A stretch of DNA of 64,000 nt from a virus: positions 44,397 through 108,396 of the IMG/VR virus record IMGVR_UViG_3300027985_000700. The stretch is one strand, 5' to 3'. How positions within the stretch are numbered: position 1 is the first letter of the stretch; every line of letters begins with the position of its first letter. This document shows positions 63,916 to 64,000 of this stretch, one piece after another. Position numbers and translations under genes: made by a program. Below the pieces are notes generated by a model, which had not been told where the DNA came from, searched no databases, and saw only the letters and a list, made by a program, of their open reading frames with translations.

Positions 63916-64000
63916 ATGGGAGAAAAAAATGTATGTGATATTATACTAGAATCACAAAAAGTATTTAATAGTACTATAAATGATTTAATGTCATTACCAC
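63916..64000 (+). CDS. Hypothetical protein, N-terminus only (cut by window edge)
   Basis: ATG behind AAAGGAGGG and a promoter. Begins MGEKNVCDIILESQKVFNST, helical. Continues beyond the window. Confidence 0.6.
   Translation, partial: MGEKNVCDIILESQKVFNSTINDLMSLP

Overview
The window is a 64 kb piece of a very AT-rich double-stranded DNA tailed phage (siphovirus layout) of a low-GC Gram-positive host, most likely Bacillota or a close relative. The basis is: strong AGGAGG ribosome sites, sigma-70/sigma-A type promoters with 17-base spacers, an HK97-type head module, a long tape-measure gene, a CHAP endolysin with an LL-H-type holin, and standard stop codon use (TAA, TAG and TGA all end genes). 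No integrase, insertion sequence, rRNA or CRISPR array was seen.

Layout. (1) 1-3.7 kb, minus strand: replication genes (SNF2 helicase, DnaD-like protein, DnaC-like helicase loader that runs off the left edge) behind a consensus promoter. (2) 3.7-9.9 kb, minus strand: a tRNA array of about 31 tRNA or tRNA-like genes. The recognisable ones cover all 20 amino acids plus initiator tRNA-fMet. Thymidine kinase, small basic proteins and a roughly 640-base gene-free, strongly self-complementary block are interspersed; that block looks like a ROOL/GOLLD-class large structured RNA. (3) 10-39.1 kb, minus strand: late genes in the usual order read right to left: terminase, portal, protease with an internal scaffold start, major capsid, connectors, tail tube with Ig-like domain, tail chaperones with a -1 frameshift site, tape measure, Dit, fibres, holin, endolysin, a calcineurin-type phosphoesterase and a 1748-residue baseplate protein. 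(4) 39.1-39.6 kb: divergent control region with a 37-base direct repeat. (5) 39.6-64 kb: accessory region, mostly plus strand, of about 60 small tightly packed genes. These include two HAD phosphatases, a free-standing EF-Ts N-terminal domain, a YopX protein, a pyrimidine-dimer glycosylase, a DUF2958 protein, a two-HTH regulator, several zinc-ribbon microproteins and a three-member paralogous family.

How it fits together. The tRNA set, initiator tRNA and EF-Ts domain point to extensive takeover of translation. Several tRNAs have altered anticodon loops (C33, insertions), which could protect them from host anticodon nucleases or could mark decay. The accessory region is wired by many near-identical promoters (TTGTAW, 17 bases, TGGTATAMT). 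In eight places a palindrome ACCA-N4-TGGT sits at or next to the -10, a likely operator for one phage regulator. A promoter-terminator bounded RNA at 62.08-62.21 kb carries a 16-base perfect complement to the unusual AGGTAGGT ribosome site of the gene at 49389, with shorter matches to other genes using the same leader. This is the best candidate for an undescribed regulatory system. All functional statements come from reading the sequence; no searches were run.
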